The position numbers and the translations under genes were made by a program. This document shows, piece after piece, positions 28,009 through 37,083 of a stretch of 64,000 bases of DNA. Under the pieces are notes generated by a model. The model had not been told where the DNA came from. It searched no databases and worked only from the letters and a program-made list of their open reading frames with translations. The stretch is taken from positions 1,426,001 to 1,490,000 of the forward strand of contig NZ_JAAOZB010000001.1 in assembly GCF_011761265.1 (NCBI RefSeq). The letters run 5' to 3'. Each line of letters begins with the position of its first letter. Positions within the stretch are counted from its first letter, which is position 1. This DNA comes from Microbacterium halimionae (lineage in GTDB: Bacteria > Actinomycetota > Actinomycetes > Actinomycetales > Microbacteriaceae).

Positions 28009-28980
28009 TTAGATCGGAACTCGGGTTTGCTGCAAAATCGCGCTCAGCACAGCATCAACTGAAACGCCTTCCAGCTCCGCATCGGGTCGCAGCCTGATGC
28101 GATGGCGCCACGTCGGAACGAGCATTGTCTGTACGTGGTCCGGAGTGATGGCCGAGTACCCGCTCAGCCATGCCCATGCCTTGGCCGCTGAGAGGAGAGC
28201 TGTCGTGGCGCGTGGGCTCACCCCGAGTTGCACCGAAGGCGACTCGCGAGTGGCCCGCGCGAGATCAACGATGTAGCTGAGCACATCATCAGTGACGGCG
28301 ACACCTTCGACAGCAGTTTGTGCCTGCCGAAGTTTATCCGGGCCGAGCACCGCTTCGACGCCCGCAGCCTCGAGGCTGCCGGCGCGGAAACCTTCGGCAT
28401 GACGACGAAGAACATCGATTTCGGCATCACGGCCGGGAACTTCCACGATGAGTTTCAACAGGAAGCGGTCCAGCTGCGCTTCGGGGAGCCCGTAGGTGCC
28501 CTCGTGTTCGACCGGGTTCTGTGTCGCCGCGACGAGAAACGGGTCCGGCAGTGCGCGCGTAACGCCGTCAGCCGAAACCTGGCGTTCCTCCATAGCTTCG
28601 AGGAGTGCTGACTGTGTCTTTGGGGGTGTGCGGTTGATCTCATCTGCGAGCAAGATGTGCGTGAAGACGGGCCCCTCCCGAAATTCGAACTCCGCAGAGC
28701 GTGAATCGTAAATGAGAGAGCCAGAAACATCGCCCGGCATGAGATCTGGCGTGAACTGGATGCGTTTGGTACCGAGCCCCACTGTGCGACTGAACGTGCG
28801 CACGAGAAGTGTTTTCGCGACCCCCGGCACACCCTCGAGAAGAACGTGCCCACGCACGAGGAGCGCGATCAATAGTCCCGTAATCGCGCCATCTTGGCCC
28901 ACGACGGCCTTGCCGATCTCCTGGCGCACACGATGCATTGCATCGCGAAGTTCGCTTTCGGAGAGAAGATTGGCAGTCAT
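28009..28980 (-). CDS. MoxR family AAA+ ATPase
   Basis: 323 residues. Walker A is EGVPGVAKT at about 49-57; Walker B is HILLADEINR with D113-E114; sensor 1 is VAATQNPVEHEGTYGLPEAQLDRFLL, with the arginine finger nearby. The C-terminal lid begins at ~250. MoxR proteins act as chaperone-like ATPases with a VWA/DUF58 partner. The stop of the upstream DUF4350 gene overlaps this start by 4 bases (ATGA) and DUF58 follows after a short gap, so the set is one operon running towards katG. Confidence 0.93.
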   Translation of the reverse strand: MTANLLSESELRDAMHRVRQEIGKAVVGQDGAITGLLIALLVRGHVLLEGVPGVAKTLLVRTFSRTVGLGTKRIQFTPDLMPGDVSGSLIYDSRSAEFEFREGPVFTHILLADEINRTPPKTQSALLEAMEERQVSADGVTRALPDPFLVAATQNPVEHEGTYGLPEAQLDRFLLKLIVEVPGRDAEIDVLRRHAEGFRAGSLEAAGVEAVLGPDKLRQAQTAVEGVAVTDDVLSYIVDLARATRESPSVQLGVSPRATTALLSAAKAWAWLSGYSAITPDHVQTMLVPTWRHRIRLRPDAELEGVSVDAVLSAILQQTRVPI

Positions 28981-30137
28981 TGCGAGTTCCTTTCCGGGCG
29001 CGAGGCGGCCGCGACAGCGGCCTCCACGGCATCGAGCTGAGAAACGAGCTCAACGAGCTCGCGATCGGTATGAGGGACGGTTTCGAACAGGATGCCGCGA
29101 ACGCTGTGAGCATTCATTCCCGCACGGGTGGCGGCAGCATCCGAAATCGCTTGCACTGTCGCGCCGGCGCCAAGGGAGAGTTGCCGACGAAGGCGGTCGA
29201 GGACGCCCAACCGAAGCTGATCCGCGGCGTGGCTCGCGTCGCCCGCCCGGGCATACAGATGAACACGCCCTTCTGTCGTCTCATTGGCCCGCACCGAGAC
29301 CGGAAGACGCTCAGCTACGAGCGGGCCGAATCTTCTGCCGCGCCACACTGCGGCGGCAATCGTGGCGATGATCAAGAGAGTCATTGCGGGAGTAACCCAG
29401 GGCGGGGTGAGTTCCCCGAGTTCAGGCGCCGCGGTGCCACGCTGGTCGCTAGCCGACGGAACATACCAAACGACCGTTGCCCGCGAGCCGAGCAGTTGCA
29501 GCCCGAGAGATGCATTGCCGTTTTCGGCAAGGTGTGCGTTGGTAAAAAGCTCGGTGCCATCGACGGCTGATATGCCATCGGCGAGGATGAGACCAAATCC
29601 ATCGTGCGAGGGATAGCAACCTTCGGCATCCGTCGGGAGCGAAAATTCAGCGCCGACGACCACGGGGCCAGCCCGCGTTGCGATCTCGCTCTCGCAGGAG
29701 GCGGCGACCGGTGCGAGGTCGCCGTAGCCCACGGACTCTGCGCCCGGAAAAAGTATGCGCAAACCACGCGAACCGATGTCTGGCACGACAACGCGATCAG
29801 CTCTAACCGCAAGCTCCAGGAGGTCTTCGTCCTCAAGCAGAGGACTATCTGGCAGCACGAGAGTCACCGGCTCGTCACTGACTGCCGCGAGCGCATCGTC
29901 ATACGTGCGAACGACTTCGACGCGAACGCCCTGATCGCGCAAGATCTCGGCGATAGCGAGAGTGCCGTATGGGCCCGCCGACTCCGGGTCGAACGCGCCA
30001 CGAGAGTTCCAGCCGGTGTTTGCTGTGAGTGCGGTGCCAACGAGAGCTGCGAGCACAAGCGCGACTGCGATCGCGCCCCATCCGAGAATCCGTCGTCGAC
30101 GTGTCGGTGCAGCAGCGGGGCGGGCGGTGTCTGTCAC
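28977..30137 (-). CDS. DUF4350 domain-containing membrane protein
   Basis: 386 residues. One membrane segment at ~17-38 (GWGAIAVALVLAALVGTAL) is followed by an extracytoplasmic domain of ~200 residues beginning NTGWNSRGAFDPESAGPYGTLAIAEILRDQGV, the DUF4350 hallmark, with the Rossmann-like string EPVTLVLPDSPLLEDEDLLEL. A second membrane segment at ~240-260 and a helical cytoplasmic tail complete it. Its function is unknown; DUF4350 proteins travel with MoxR-DUF58 operons. It overlaps both neighbours by 4 bases, so it is tightly coupled. Confidence 0.82.
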   Translation of the reverse strand: MTDTARPAAAPTRRRRILGWGAIAVALVLAALVGTALTANTGWNSRGAFDPESAGPYGTLAIAEILRDQGVRVEVVRTYDDALAAVSDEPVTLVLPDSPLLEDEDLLELAVRADRVVVPDIGSRGLRILFPGAESVGYGDLAPVAASCESEIATRAGPVVVGAEFSLPTDAEGCYPSHDGFGLILADGISAVDGTELFTNAHLAENGNASLGLQLLGSRATVVWYVPSASDQRGTAAPELGELTPPWVTPAMTLLIIATIAAAVWRGRRFGPLVAERLPVSVRANETTEGRVHLYARAGDASHAADQLRLGVLDRLRRQLSLGAGATVQAISDAAATRAGMNAHSVRGILFETVPHTDRELVELVSQLDAVEAAVAAASRPERNSQ

Positions 30138-30796
30138 GCGGTGACCTGCACGGCTGTGCTCGCCAAGGTGCTGGTGGCTGTGCCGAGCGACTCATCGATC
30201 TTGACGATCTGTGTGTATTGCGGCTCCTGGCCACTTCGACGTAAGTAGCGGATCTCATCGAAGACAGTCGCGGCGTGAAACAGGTCTTCTTCGTGCGATG
30301 GGATGGCTGCCGCCGCTTGCCGTGCGAAACCTTGCGCGGTCGTTCCCGGCGGAGTCTCAACGACTCCGCGCTCGGTCAGCGCGAGGGCGAGAGCTCGAAA
30401 ACGCACGATGATCGCCTCGTCCCACTTCTGCTCCAGAGCCAGCTGCTCAGCAACAGTTCGAAGTTCTCCGGCTGAGCGTGTTTCACGGAGCCCGAAAAGA
30501 TCGGCGGTCTGCGGCTGTGTGCGAACCCGTGATCGCGGTCGCCCCCACACGAGAAATCCGACGACAACCAAAGCGATGACGATAACAAGGGCGATGACGG
30601 CAAGGCTTCGACCCCATCCGCCCGAGACATCAGAGGTGAAGATTTCCTCGATAGCGCGCACGACGGCGCCTACAGCGCGGTCGAATGCGGTGGGAGTTGC
30701 GACCTCGTAGGTGTTTCGACTGAGTTCTTCTTCCGCCAAACGGCGAGCTTCGTCACCGTCGGGAATGACGGGAACTACCGCCAGTGACCCTGTCAT
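30134..30796 (-). CDS. DUF4129 domain-containing membrane protein
   Basis: 220 residues from ATG 30796, which overlaps the preceding stop (ATGA); a 17-residue longer reading is open but unsupported. One membrane segment lies at ~72-92 (SLAVIALVIVIALVVVGFLVW). The C-terminal DUF4129 domain, with helices WDEAIIVRFRALALALTERGV and the conserved TAQGFARQAAAAIP and LFHAATVFDEIRYLRRSG, faces the cytoplasm. This architecture is like the C-terminus of some transglutaminase-family proteins and recurs beside MoxR, DUF58 and DUF4350. Role unknown. Confidence 0.82.
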   Translation of the reverse strand: MTGSLAVVPVIPDGDEARRLAEEELSRNTYEVATPTAFDRAVGAVVRAIEEIFTSDVSGGWGRSLAVIALVIVIALVVVGFLVWGRPRSRVRTQPQTADLFGLRETRSAGELRTVAEQLALEQKWDEAIIVRFRALALALTERGVVETPPGTTAQGFARQAAAAIPSHEEDLFHAATVFDEIRYLRRSGQEPQYTQIVKIDESLGTATSTLASTAVQVTA

Positions 30797-32007
30797 GCCT
30801 CGGGAGGTCCGTCTTTTGGAGGGGAAGCTGCGCCCGGAGCTGTCCACGAGGACGGCGCGGGAGCGGATGGCGTCGGAGCGGATGGCGCCGGCGGAACATA
30901 TGGCGGCGGAGGCATCGCGGGGGTGGCAAACGCGGCGGGTGCTGAAGCACGAGGAAGCTCACGCCCCACGTTCTGGCGGAATGGATCCGGGAGTCCAGTT
31001 TCGCCGTTGTCGCGTCGTTCGGTGTAAGCCAGCAGATCGAGATCTAACCCTTCACGGCGCATACGCACGTCGAGGTAGATCAAGGACGCGGCCGTCGACT
31101 GCACGACGAGAGCAACCGACTGAATCAGCAGCGCAACCACCTGCGCGAGCACCGATGAAATCACGATGGCGATGATCGCAGAGGGCTCCGGATCGCCCGT
31201 CGGCGTAAGGATTGTCGAAATCGCGAACTGCACAATCGAAAACGGCGCGCTAGCGACCTGCGCAAGCACTGAAAACATCAGTGAAATGAGCACTATGACG
31301 CCGAGTGCGGCCCAGAATCGCCCGCGAATGAGACGCCAGGACCGAGCGATTGCGCCGCGCACAGTGGCGTTCTCAAGGATGATCGCCGCTGGCACGATCA
31401 CGAGTTTCGTGCTGAGCCATAACCACAGTGGAATTGAGGCCAGTACGAGAACGACGCCAAGTGCAATAGACAGCGGAAGCGCGAGGAAACCGAGTGCGAC
31501 GATGCCTGCGGCGAGAACGACGAAGACCACGATCAACGCGGCGAGAACGAGCGCAGAATATCCGATCAGACGCCAGAAGACGGGCTTGATCTGAGCCCAC
31601 AACACGCGCAAGGTGCGCTTTTCAGCGACCGCCGCGTACGCGACCTCAGCAACGACGACAGCCTGCACGATCACGCTGAGCGCACCCGCGGCCAAGCCCA
31701 GCACGATGCCCGCCGCAGCGGTAATGACGATGGAACCTAAAAACACCGCGTCGTAGTCCTCGCCGAACGGCATCGTGTCGAGGCGTGAGAAGGATGCGAT
31801 AGCGATGGCACCAACGATGATTGTCACCACGACGTAGGCAGCGATTTGCACGCACAGCGCAAAGCCCAACAGCACTCGTGGGTTGTGCCGCAGAGCGACG
31901 AATGATTTGCCGAGAATCGTGCCGAAAGACAGGGGATGCAGTGGAACAATTCCTGGGCGTGAGGCCGGAGTCCATGCGGGGTATGCGTTCCCAGACGGAG
32001 ATGTCAC
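30793..32007 (-). CDS. Multi-pass membrane protein with proline-rich tail
   Basis: 404 residues from GTG 32007 with GAGGGG ten bases upstream; a TTG nine codons earlier is possible. Six long hydrophobic segments occupy ~40-320, with the pattern PLSFGTILGKSFVALRHNPRVLLGFA and GAIARSWRLIRGRFWAALGV typical of the glycerophosphodiester phosphodiesterase membrane domain family (a membrane module often without the enzyme). No catalytic phosphodiesterase domain is present. The last ~60 residues are Pro/Ala rich (PAMPPPPYVPPAPSAP...). First gene of the DUF4129-DUF4350-MoxR-DUF58 operon, divergent from mtrA. Confidence 0.7.
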   Translation of the reverse strand: MTSPSGNAYPAWTPASRPGIVPLHPLSFGTILGKSFVALRHNPRVLLGFALCVQIAAYVVVTIIVGAIAIASFSRLDTMPFGEDYDAVFLGSIVITAAAGIVLGLAAGALSVIVQAVVVAEVAYAAVAEKRTLRVLWAQIKPVFWRLIGYSALVLAALIVVFVVLAAGIVALGFLALPLSIALGVVLVLASIPLWLWLSTKLVIVPAAIILENATVRGAIARSWRLIRGRFWAALGVIVLISLMFSVLAQVASAPFSIVQFAISTILTPTGDPEPSAIIAIVISSVLAQVVALLIQSVALVVQSTAASLIYLDVRMRREGLDLDLLAYTERRDNGETGLPDPFRQNVGRELPRASAPAAFATPAMPPPPYVPPAPSAPTPSAPAPSSWTAPGAASPPKDGPPEA

Positions 32008-32169
32008 GGTGTCAGTTCCCCTCAAGCATTGCAACTGGATTCCTATCGTGTCATACGAATCCGGCTTGGTTCCCGCAGGTTTGCAGAGTCTCGACTACGC
32101 TAGCCGGAGCGCACGACCAGGTGGCATAGCGCTGCCGTCGAGCCCGACTCAAAGGACGAACGCGTTCTC

Positions 32170-32850
32170 ATGACCTCACGCATCCTCGTCGTCGATGACG
32201 ACACCGCGCTTGCCGAGATGATCGGCATTGTGCTGCGTACCGAAGGCTTCGACACAGCCTTCTGCGCAGACGGAGCGAAAGCCCTCGACACGTGGCGGGA
32301 GGAACGGCCCGATCTCATCCTGCTCGATCTCATGCTTCCGGGCATGGATGGCATCGAGATATGCACTGAAATTCGTGCTGAGTCGGGCGTTCCCATCATC
32401 ATGTTGACCGCTCGCACCGACACAGCCGATGTCGTCAAAGGCCTGGAATCCGGAGCCGATGACTACATTGTTAAGCCGTTCAATCCGAAAGAGCTCGTCG
32501 CGCGAATCCGTACCAGGCTCCGCCCCGCATCGGAAGAGCCGGCCGAGACGCTTCGCATCGGAGATGTAACGGTTGACGTGGCCGCTCACGAAGTCCGTCG
32601 AGGATCTGACGCGATCGCACTCACTCCACTCGAGTTCGAGCTTCTTGTGGCTCTGGCATCGAAGCCTCAGCAGGTTTTTTCGAGAGAAATGCTGCTTGAG
32701 CAAGTGTGGGGCTATCACTACAAAGCAGACACGCGGCTCGTGAATGTGCACGTGCAGCGTCTGCGGGCGAAGGTTGAGCTCGACCCTGACAATCCCAAGA
32801 TTGTAACGACGGTCCGTGGCGTGGGCTACCGCGCTGGCGCCGTGGTGTGA
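32170..32850 (+). CDS. mtrA: Response regulator MtrA
   Basis: 226 residues. The receiver domain has the acidic pocket D9-D10-D11, phospho-acceptor D53 (LILLDLMLPG), and K102 (YIVKPF). The OmpR-type winged helix spans ~130-226 with RLVNVHVQRLRAKVE and VRGVGYRAG. MtrA is the essential actinobacterial regulator linking cell-wall synthesis, division and chromosome replication. The gene order mtrA-mtrB-lpqB that follows is diagnostic. The closest purine-rich sequence, AAAGGAC, is 14 bases before the ATG, so ribosome binding is not obvious. Confidence 0.95.
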   Translation: MTSRILVVDDDTALAEMIGIVLRTEGFDTAFCADGAKALDTWREERPDLILLDLMLPGMDGIEICTEIRAESGVPIIMLTARTDTADVVKGLESGADDYIVKPFNPKELVARIRTRLRPASEEPAETLRIGDVTVDVAAHEVRRGSDAIALTPLEFELLVALASKPQQVFSREMLLEQVWGYHYKADTRLVNVHVQRLRAKVELDPDNPKIVTTVRGVGYRAGAVV

Positions 32851-32857
32851 GTACGAA

Positions 32858-34540
32858 GTGAGCACCCAACGCGCCGGATCATCCCGAGCTCGGTGGGTGT
32901 TCGGACTACAAGATGCACGCACATGGCCTGAGACGCTATCGCGGGTGTGGCGGCGGTCGTTGCGATTTCGCACGCTCGTCATCACTATCGCCCTGACTGC
33001 CATTGCGATTCTCGTGGCGTGCGTGTGGATGGCGCTCGCCATTCAAGACGATCTTTTTGCTTCGCGTCGCGATCAGGCGCTCGAAGACGCGCAGCGTGCG
33101 ACGCTGTCGGCACAGACGACGCTCAACGCCGTCGAAGCCGAGGGCGACAGCGCAAAGGTAAGCAACGTGATGAGCAACGTCCGGACGATCCTTGCGCGGC
33201 AAGCAGGAACCGGCATGATCGCTGTGCTGCGCACGGACACAGCGCCTTCCTCTCTCGCTCCGCAGTCGTTCACGTCTGGCGGACTGCTGGATACCGATAT
33301 TTCGCCGGAGATGAGGGCGCGGGTCCAAAGCAACGCGGAGCTGCAGTGGTGGCAATCGATTCCTGTCTTGCAGAGCAATGGCGACGAGACTGCCGGTATC
33401 GTGGTCGGGCAACAGCTGGATCTGCCTGGAGTCGGTGCATACGAGCTTTACCTCGCATACGACTTCAGCGCAGCGGAGAATACCTTGGGTTTCGTTCAAG
33501 GCATCCTGTGGCTCGTTGGAACGGTTCTCGTTGTGCTTATCGCCGGGATTTCCTGGTTCGTCTTGCGCTCTGTGACGATCCCGATTGGTGAGGCGGCACA
33601 GACGAGCGCAAAACTTGCTGCTGGCGACCTTAAGGTGCGCATCGACGTTCACGGTGAAGACGAACTCGCAACTCTCGGTCGCTCATTCAACGCGATGGCC
33701 GACAGCATAGAATCGCAGATCAAAGAACTCGCCGAGCTTTCTCTCGTGCAGCAGCGCTTCGTTTCCGACGTCTCTCACGAATTGCGCACTCCGTTGACGA
33801 CGATTCGTTTGGCGGCCGACATGCTCAACGATCGTCGTTCTGAGTTCGACGCAGCGACTTCGCGCGCCGCCGAGCTGATGCATGCGCAGGTTGAGCGCTT
33901 TGAAGTGCTTTTGACTGACCTGTTGGAGATCAGTCGATACGACGCGGGGTCTGTTCAGCTAGAGCTAGAGCCGACCGCGCTCGCGCACCTGGCGGAAGAC
34001 GTGGTTGAGTCGATGCATCAACTCGCGGAGCAGCACGGGAGTGACATTCGAGTCGTCGCCCCCGGGGGATATTCTCCTGTCGACATGGATCCGCGTCGCG
34101 TGCGGAGGGTCGTGCGCAATCTGCTCGGAAATGCCATCGAACACGGCGAGGGTAGACCCATTGTGCTGACGATCGACAGCAACGCGGATGCCGTCGCTCT
34201 GAGTGTGCGTGACTACGGGCTCGGAATGTCGCCCGAGGAAGTCGAGCGAGTCTTCGACCGGTTTTGGCGCGCTGACCCGTCCCGCACCCGCACGATCGGA
34301 GGAACGGGGCTCGGGCTTTCGATTGCGCTCGGGGACGCGCATCTACACGGCGGCGCGCTCGCTGTCTGGTCCCAACTCGGGCGCGGTGCCAACTTTGTGC
34401 TCACACTGCCCCGCCATGGCCACCATGTGGGGGGTACGTCCCCAATTCCAGCTGACCCGGGCGACGAGGGAATCTCGCTTGACGACCTTGGACTTACCCA
34501 GCCGATCTCACTTTCTGCACTGACAGGTGACGCAAAATGA
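32858..34540 (+). CDS. mtrB: Sensor histidine kinase MtrB
   Basis: 560 residues from GTG 32858, seven bases after mtrA; in-frame codons upstream overlap mtrA and add nothing conserved. Membrane segments at ~39-61 and ~216-238 flank an extracytoplasmic sensor. A HAMP domain follows, then the H-box SDVSHELRTPLTT with H307, the N-box NLLGNAIEHGEG, and the G boxes DYGLGMSPEE and GGTGLGLSIA with FDRFWRAD between them. It phosphorylates MtrA and in mycobacteria is tied to the septum and to LpqB. The short cytoplasmic tail beyond the ATPase domain (~40 residues) is acidic. The end overlaps lpqB by 4 bases. Confidence 0.95.
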   Translation: MSTQRAGSSRARWVFGLQDARTWPETLSRVWRRSLRFRTLVITIALTAIAILVACVWMALAIQDDLFASRRDQALEDAQRATLSAQTTLNAVEAEGDSAKVSNVMSNVRTILARQAGTGMIAVLRTDTAPSSLAPQSFTSGGLLDTDISPEMRARVQSNAELQWWQSIPVLQSNGDETAGIVVGQQLDLPGVGAYELYLAYDFSAAENTLGFVQGILWLVGTVLVVLIAGISWFVLRSVTIPIGEAAQTSAKLAAGDLKVRIDVHGEDELATLGRSFNAMADSIESQIKELAELSLVQQRFVSDVSHELRTPLTTIRLAADMLNDRRSEFDAATSRAAELMHAQVERFEVLLTDLLEISRYDAGSVQLELEPTALAHLAEDVVESMHQLAEQHGSDIRVVAPGGYSPVDMDPRRVRRVVRNLLGNAIEHGEGRPIVLTIDSNADAVALSVRDYGLGMSPEEVERVFDRFWRADPSRTRTIGGTGLGLSIALGDAHLHGGALAVWSQLGRGANFVLTLPRHGHHVGGTSPIPADPGDEGISLDDLGLTQPISLSALTGDAK

Positions 34541-36210
34541 GCCGTTTCCGGTTGCTGGCCGCGGCAACACTGAGCATCTGCGCCCTCGTATTGACCGCGT
34601 GCGCCGGGCTCCCGACCAACGGAACGGTCAACCCGGGGCTTCCAGTATCTGACGAAGAAACCGTTCCCGACTTCTCATTCGTTGTCGACCCGCCACAGCC
34701 TGGGGCTACTGCACAGCAGATCGTGGACGGCTTTATTCGCGCCGGTTCGGGGCCACGCCAGAATTGGGCGACAGCGCGGCAGTATTTGGCACAGGACGTG
34801 CAAAACGACTGGCAGCCGGATGCGGGAGTGACGGTGGACGTGCTCAGCGACCGTGAGTACGCCGAGGTGGCTGATGACGAGCTGACGCTGACCGTGCGAA
34901 CTGCGGCCACAGTCGACGAGAGTGGCGCATATCAAGCGACTGATGGTGGAACAACAATTTTGCCGTTCACTCTCGCGAAAGAAGACGGAGAATGGCGAAT
35001 CACGGAGGCGCCAAACGGCCTCGTGCTAGACGAGGATCAGTTCTCCAGCGTTTTTCATTCCTACTCCCTCATGTACTTTGATCCGCTTTGGCAATTCCTC
35101 GTACCGGACGTCCGCTGGTTCCCAATACTCAACGCATCGACGAGGATCACTGACGCGCTCATCGACGGTTCCCCAACGCCGTGGCTGGCAGCATCCGTCG
35201 TTTCAGCGTTTCCGGAGAACGTCGAGGCGCTTCCTTCGGTTCCTGAAGTGGACGGCATCGCTCAGGTAGAGCTCACAGAGACCGCCCTCGCAGTTCCCAC
35301 TGACAGCCTGGCACGAATGCAAACGCAGTTGTCGGAAAGCCTCGCGACCGCCGGCGTGACGGGCGTGCAGATGCTTGTGAGCGGGTCACCGCTGACGGTT
35401 GAGCCAGCCGAATACCGATCAACGAGGGTGGATGCGCGTCCGCTTGTGCAAACCGAGTCAGGCTTCGGATTCCTCGCGGGCGATGAGATTACGACGATAG
35501 ATGGCCTCTCCGAGGCAATGGCGGATGTCGATCCCGTCGCAATCGAATCGTCGGCCGATCAACAAAGCGCCGCGGTACTCACGGCGGATGGGTCTGTCGT
35601 GCGCGTTGTCGCGGGCGTCGGGACGGAGGACGTCGATGAACGAGACGGCATCATCGAACCGACGATTGACCCTGAGGGGTATATCTGGTCGGTTCCGCGC
35701 GAAGAACCGGGCAGCGTTGTCGCGGTAGGCGTTGACGGAAGCTCCGTCGAGGTCGCGACTTCATGGCCGGAGGCGACCGAGATCAAGGCGATGCAGATAT
35801 CGCGCGACGGAACGCGAATGGCTGCACTTGTTTCTGAGAGCGGCCGCTGGTCAGTGTGGGTTGTGGGTGTTGTGAGGGCATCAGACGGGACGCCAGAACG
35901 ACTCGGCGACGAAGCTCTCTCGGTGACGACGCTCGATCAGGCCGGAATTGATGTGGGATGGCTCGACAGCTCAACCCTGGGTGTACTAAGCGGAGATGCA
36001 GACAACGTGCTTTTCACCGAACAGCCGGTGGGCGGAATCGCCACAACGACGAGCGCACCGCCAGGTGTTGTTGCTCTCGCCGGGGCGAATCAACCCGGGC
36101 TGGTGAGGTTGCTGGGAGCGGATGGTGAGTTGTACGTGCGTCGAACAACCTGGGTGGCTTCGGCGTCAGGCGTGACCGTGCTGGCTACCCAGCAGGGCCT
36201 CCCCTCCTAG
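34537..36210 (+). CDS. lpqB: Lipoprotein LpqB, MtrAB accessory factor
   Basis: 557 residues. The signal peptide ends in a lipobox LVLTAC with the lipidated Cys at 22, so the protein is anchored outside the membrane. Next come the LpqB N-terminal domain, a GerMN domain (~200-320, with SPTPWLAASVVSAFPENVEALPSV and the paired VQMLVSGSP strand), and a C-terminal beta-propeller (~330-557). LpqB interacts with MtrB and modulates MtrA phosphorylation. It overlaps mtrB by 4 bases (ATGA), so the three are co-translated. Confidence 0.94.
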   Translation: MSRFRLLAAATLSICALVLTACAGLPTNGTVNPGLPVSDEETVPDFSFVVDPPQPGATAQQIVDGFIRAGSGPRQNWATARQYLAQDVQNDWQPDAGVTVDVLSDREYAEVADDELTLTVRTAATVDESGAYQATDGGTTILPFTLAKEDGEWRITEAPNGLVLDEDQFSSVFHSYSLMYFDPLWQFLVPDVRWFPILNASTRITDALIDGSPTPWLAASVVSAFPENVEALPSVPEVDGIAQVELTETALAVPTDSLARMQTQLSESLATAGVTGVQMLVSGSPLTVEPAEYRSTRVDARPLVQTESGFGFLAGDEITTIDGLSEAMADVDPVAIESSADQQSAAVLTADGSVVRVVAGVGTEDVDERDGIIEPTIDPEGYIWSVPREEPGSVVAVGVDGSSVEVATSWPEATEIKAMQISRDGTRMAALVSESGRWSVWVVGVVRASDGTPERLGDEALSVTTLDQAGIDVGWLDSSTLGVLSGDADNVLFTEQPVGGIATTTSAPPGVVALAGANQPGLVRLLGADGELYVRRTTWVASASGVTVLATQQGLPS

Positions 36211-36234
36211 CGCTCCCCAATCACGAGAATCGCC

Positions 36235-36267
36235 CGCGGATGCACTGAACGTGTGCGAACATCCGCG
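36235..36267 (+). repeat. 8-bp inverted repeat between lpqB and comF
   Basis: CGCGGATG (36235-36242) and CATCCGCG (36260-36267) are perfect complements around a 17-base loop that contains the upstream alternative GTG of comF. It could fold in the mRNA, but the stem is short and no function is evident. Confidence 0.35.
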
Positions 36268-36297
36268 CAGATAACGCTGGCAGCGACGATAGCCACC

Positions 36298-36996
36298 ATG
36301 GCTATTTTCGAGATACCCAGCTACGTCAGTCGATCCCTCGCGGATGCTCTCACTCTTTTTCTTCCGGTCGAGTGTGCCGGGTGCGGCCTACACGATGTAG
36401 CGCTATGCCAACAGTGCCGCGATGCACTTCATCCGCACCCCATCTTTCAAGAGACGCTTGGCGGGCTCCGAGTATGTAGCGGGCTTGCCTTCTCAGGCGT
36501 GAGTGCCGACGTCATCCGTGCAGTCAAAGAAGAGGGAAAGACGTCAACTCTTGCGGCTGCTCTCGCGCCGGCGCTCCGGAGAGCGGTAGAGGAGGTATGC
36601 GCGCTCTCGGGGGACTTGCCAATCACTAGTTTGATCGTTGTGCCGATTCCTACCTCTCGCGCCGCGATGCGTCGTCGGGGGTTTCGTGTGGTCGAAGTGA
36701 TCGCAAAGCGCGCAGGTCTTTCATCCCAGAGGCTTCTTTGGTCGACGCGAACAACAGCAGATCAACGTGATCTTGGTCGACACGAGAGACAGCGCAATGT
36801 CACTGACAGTATGCGAGCGCGCTCCTTCGCAGCCGCTCGCGTGCTCCTCATCGACGACGTGGTCACGAGCGGCGCGACGCTCGACGAAGCAGCCCGCGCG
36901 ATTCGCGCTGCTGGCGGGATCCCCGTGGGGGCCGCGACGGTTGCCGCCACGCCGCGATGGGCCGACGCGGAACACACAAAGACACTTGGTAGGTGA
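36298..36996 (+). CDS. ComF/GntX family phosphoribosyltransferase-like protein
   Basis: 232 residues from ATG 36298 (GTG 36253 would add 15 residues; neither has a clear ribosome-binding site). An N-terminal zinc finger with ECAGCGLHDVALCQQC is followed by a type I PRTase fold whose PRPP loop reads VLLIDDVVTSGATL, and by the family strings VPIPTSRAAMRRRGF and QRDLGRHERQRNV. ComF homologs take part in DNA uptake in competent bacteria, but in actinobacteria this lone copy between lpqB and hpf has no proven role. Confidence 0.85.
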   Translation: MAIFEIPSYVSRSLADALTLFLPVECAGCGLHDVALCQQCRDALHPHPIFQETLGGLRVCSGLAFSGVSADVIRAVKEEGKTSTLAAALAPALRRAVEEVCALSGDLPITSLIVVPIPTSRAAMRRRGFRVVEVIAKRAGLSSQRLLWSTRTTADQRDLGRHERQRNVTDSMRARSFAAARVLLIDDVVTSGATLDEAARAIRAAGGIPVGAATVAATPRWADAEHTKTLGR

Positions 36997-37040
36997 CACG
37001 GGACACAGACGGGGTTACGGTGTGAAGACAAGGCGACTGA

Positions 37041-37066
37041 CGGTCTGCCCTTGACCGGGCAGACCG
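37041..37066 (+). promoter_or_regulatory. Hairpin in the hpf leader
   Basis: CGGTCTGCCC (37041-37050) and GGGCAGACCG (37057-37066) form a perfect 10-base-pair stem with a six-base loop, ending four bases before the strong AAGGAGG ribosome-binding site of hpf. With no T-run it is unlikely to be a terminator and may modulate or protect the leader. Confidence 0.5.
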
Positions 37067-37083
37067 GAACAAGGAGGTCAAAG

